From the NCBI GenBank assembly GCA_934693165.1, contig CAKUUX010000023.1, positions 1 through 13,309 of the forward strand: a DNA stretch of 13,309 bases, read 5' to 3'. The notes under the pieces are model-generated. The model worked only from the letters and a program-made list of their open reading frames with translations, did no database searches and was not told the DNA's origin. The translations under genes were made by a program, and so were the position numbers. Numbering within the stretch: position 1 is the stretch's first letter; each line of letters opens with the position of its first letter. Below, in pieces: positions 13,193 through 13,309 of this stretch. This DNA comes from an uncultured Candidatus Melainabacteria bacterium. Its GTDB lineage: Bacteria; Cyanobacteriota; Vampirovibrionia; Gastranaerophilales; Gastranaerophilaceae.

Positions 13193-13210
13193 ATTGTAAC
13201 GAAATGTAAC
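13193..13210 (-). promoter_or_regulatory. HLR1-like tandem box upstream of the right MGLAASQARY gene
   Basis: On the minus strand it reads GTTACATT, two bases, GTTACAAT, identical to the box at 100-117 and in the same position relative to the outward gene. It lies about 69-86 bases upstream of the ATG at 13279. Because the whole arm is duplicated, its presence in both arms is not independent evidence of function. Confidence 0.45.
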
Positions 13211-13278
13211 AAAGCACTAAAGTTCATGGATAAAAATGCCGACAAAAGACATGTTAGGGAAAAAAGGAAAGGTCCAAG

Positions 13279-13309
13279 ATGGGATTAGCAGCATCACAAG
13301 CTAGATATT
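13279..13309 (+). CDS. Partial 5' end of a MGLAASQARY-type protein (right edge)
   Basis: Ten codons (MGLAASQARY) and one base are visible before the window ends. AAAGG lies six bases before the ATG. It is the mirror image of the gene at 1-31 and belongs to the same uncharacterised family. The two genes face away from each other and are driven by duplicated upstream regions. Confidence 0.6.
   Translation, partial: MGLAASQARY

Larger units (their letters stand above)
13051..13309. repeat. Right arm of the imperfect inverted repeat pair
   Basis: This is the reverse complement of 1-262 apart from about five substitutions and two length differences. It begins just after the tsaB stop and carries the terminator, the tandem GTTACA box and the start of the outward gene. 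The last 77 bases are identical to the first 77 of the window in inverted orientation. Confidence 0.93.

Overview
ORGANISM. The window is AT-rich DNA with short gene spacing. Its closest fit is an uncultured gut bacterium of the Gastranaerophilales (non-photosynthetic relatives of Cyanobacteria, 'Melainabacteria'). The main clue is the protein start MGLAASQARY at both window ends, which I recall as a recurrent N-terminus in that group. This is recognition from memory and was not searched. The standard genetic code applies, since TGA is used as a stop in rlmN.

LAYOUT. (a) 1-262 and 13051-13309 are imperfect inverted copies of one regulatory block: the first codons of an outward-facing MGLAASQARY gene, its upstream region with a tandem GTTACA box, and a bidirectional terminator. 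(b) 256-2652, minus: a probable operon of a zinc-ribbon protein with a Gly/Tyr/Arg-rich disordered region and a duplicated domain, then rimM and trmD. A -35/-10 pair lies at 2794-2821. (c) 2834-4293, minus: rlmN and dtd, overlapping by 4 bp. (d) 4388-4930, minus: a YkgJ-family Cys-cluster protein, divergent from ferritin at 5024-5536 (plus). (e) 5570-7305: two 840-bp copies, identical as read, of a Met-rich membrane-associated protein gene of unknown function. (f) 7472-13045, plus: a compact run of six genes, namely a secreted TPR protein, a membrane-anchored TPR protein, an HDOD protein with a decayed serine-recombinase-like N-terminus, a GAF-GGDEF diguanylate cyclase, tsaE and tsaB.

HOW THE GENES WORK TOGETHER. 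Four genes act directly on tRNA or rRNA modification or maturation (trmD, rimM, rlmN, and tsaE/tsaB for t6A), and dtd proofreads D-aminoacyl-tRNA. The zinc-ribbon protein shares an operon with ribosome and tRNA factors, so an RNA-linked role is plausible but unproven. The TPR-TPR-HDOD-GGDEF stretch looks like an envelope-to-c-di-GMP signalling module, transcribed into the t6A genes.

ASSEMBLY. The two window ends match in inverted orientation for exactly 77 bases and then diverge. That is what a de Bruijn assembly with k=77 leaves at a repeat, so the window is probably a whole contig that stopped inside a repeated gene family. The perfect identity and the copy number of the internal 840-bp repeat should be treated with matching caution.
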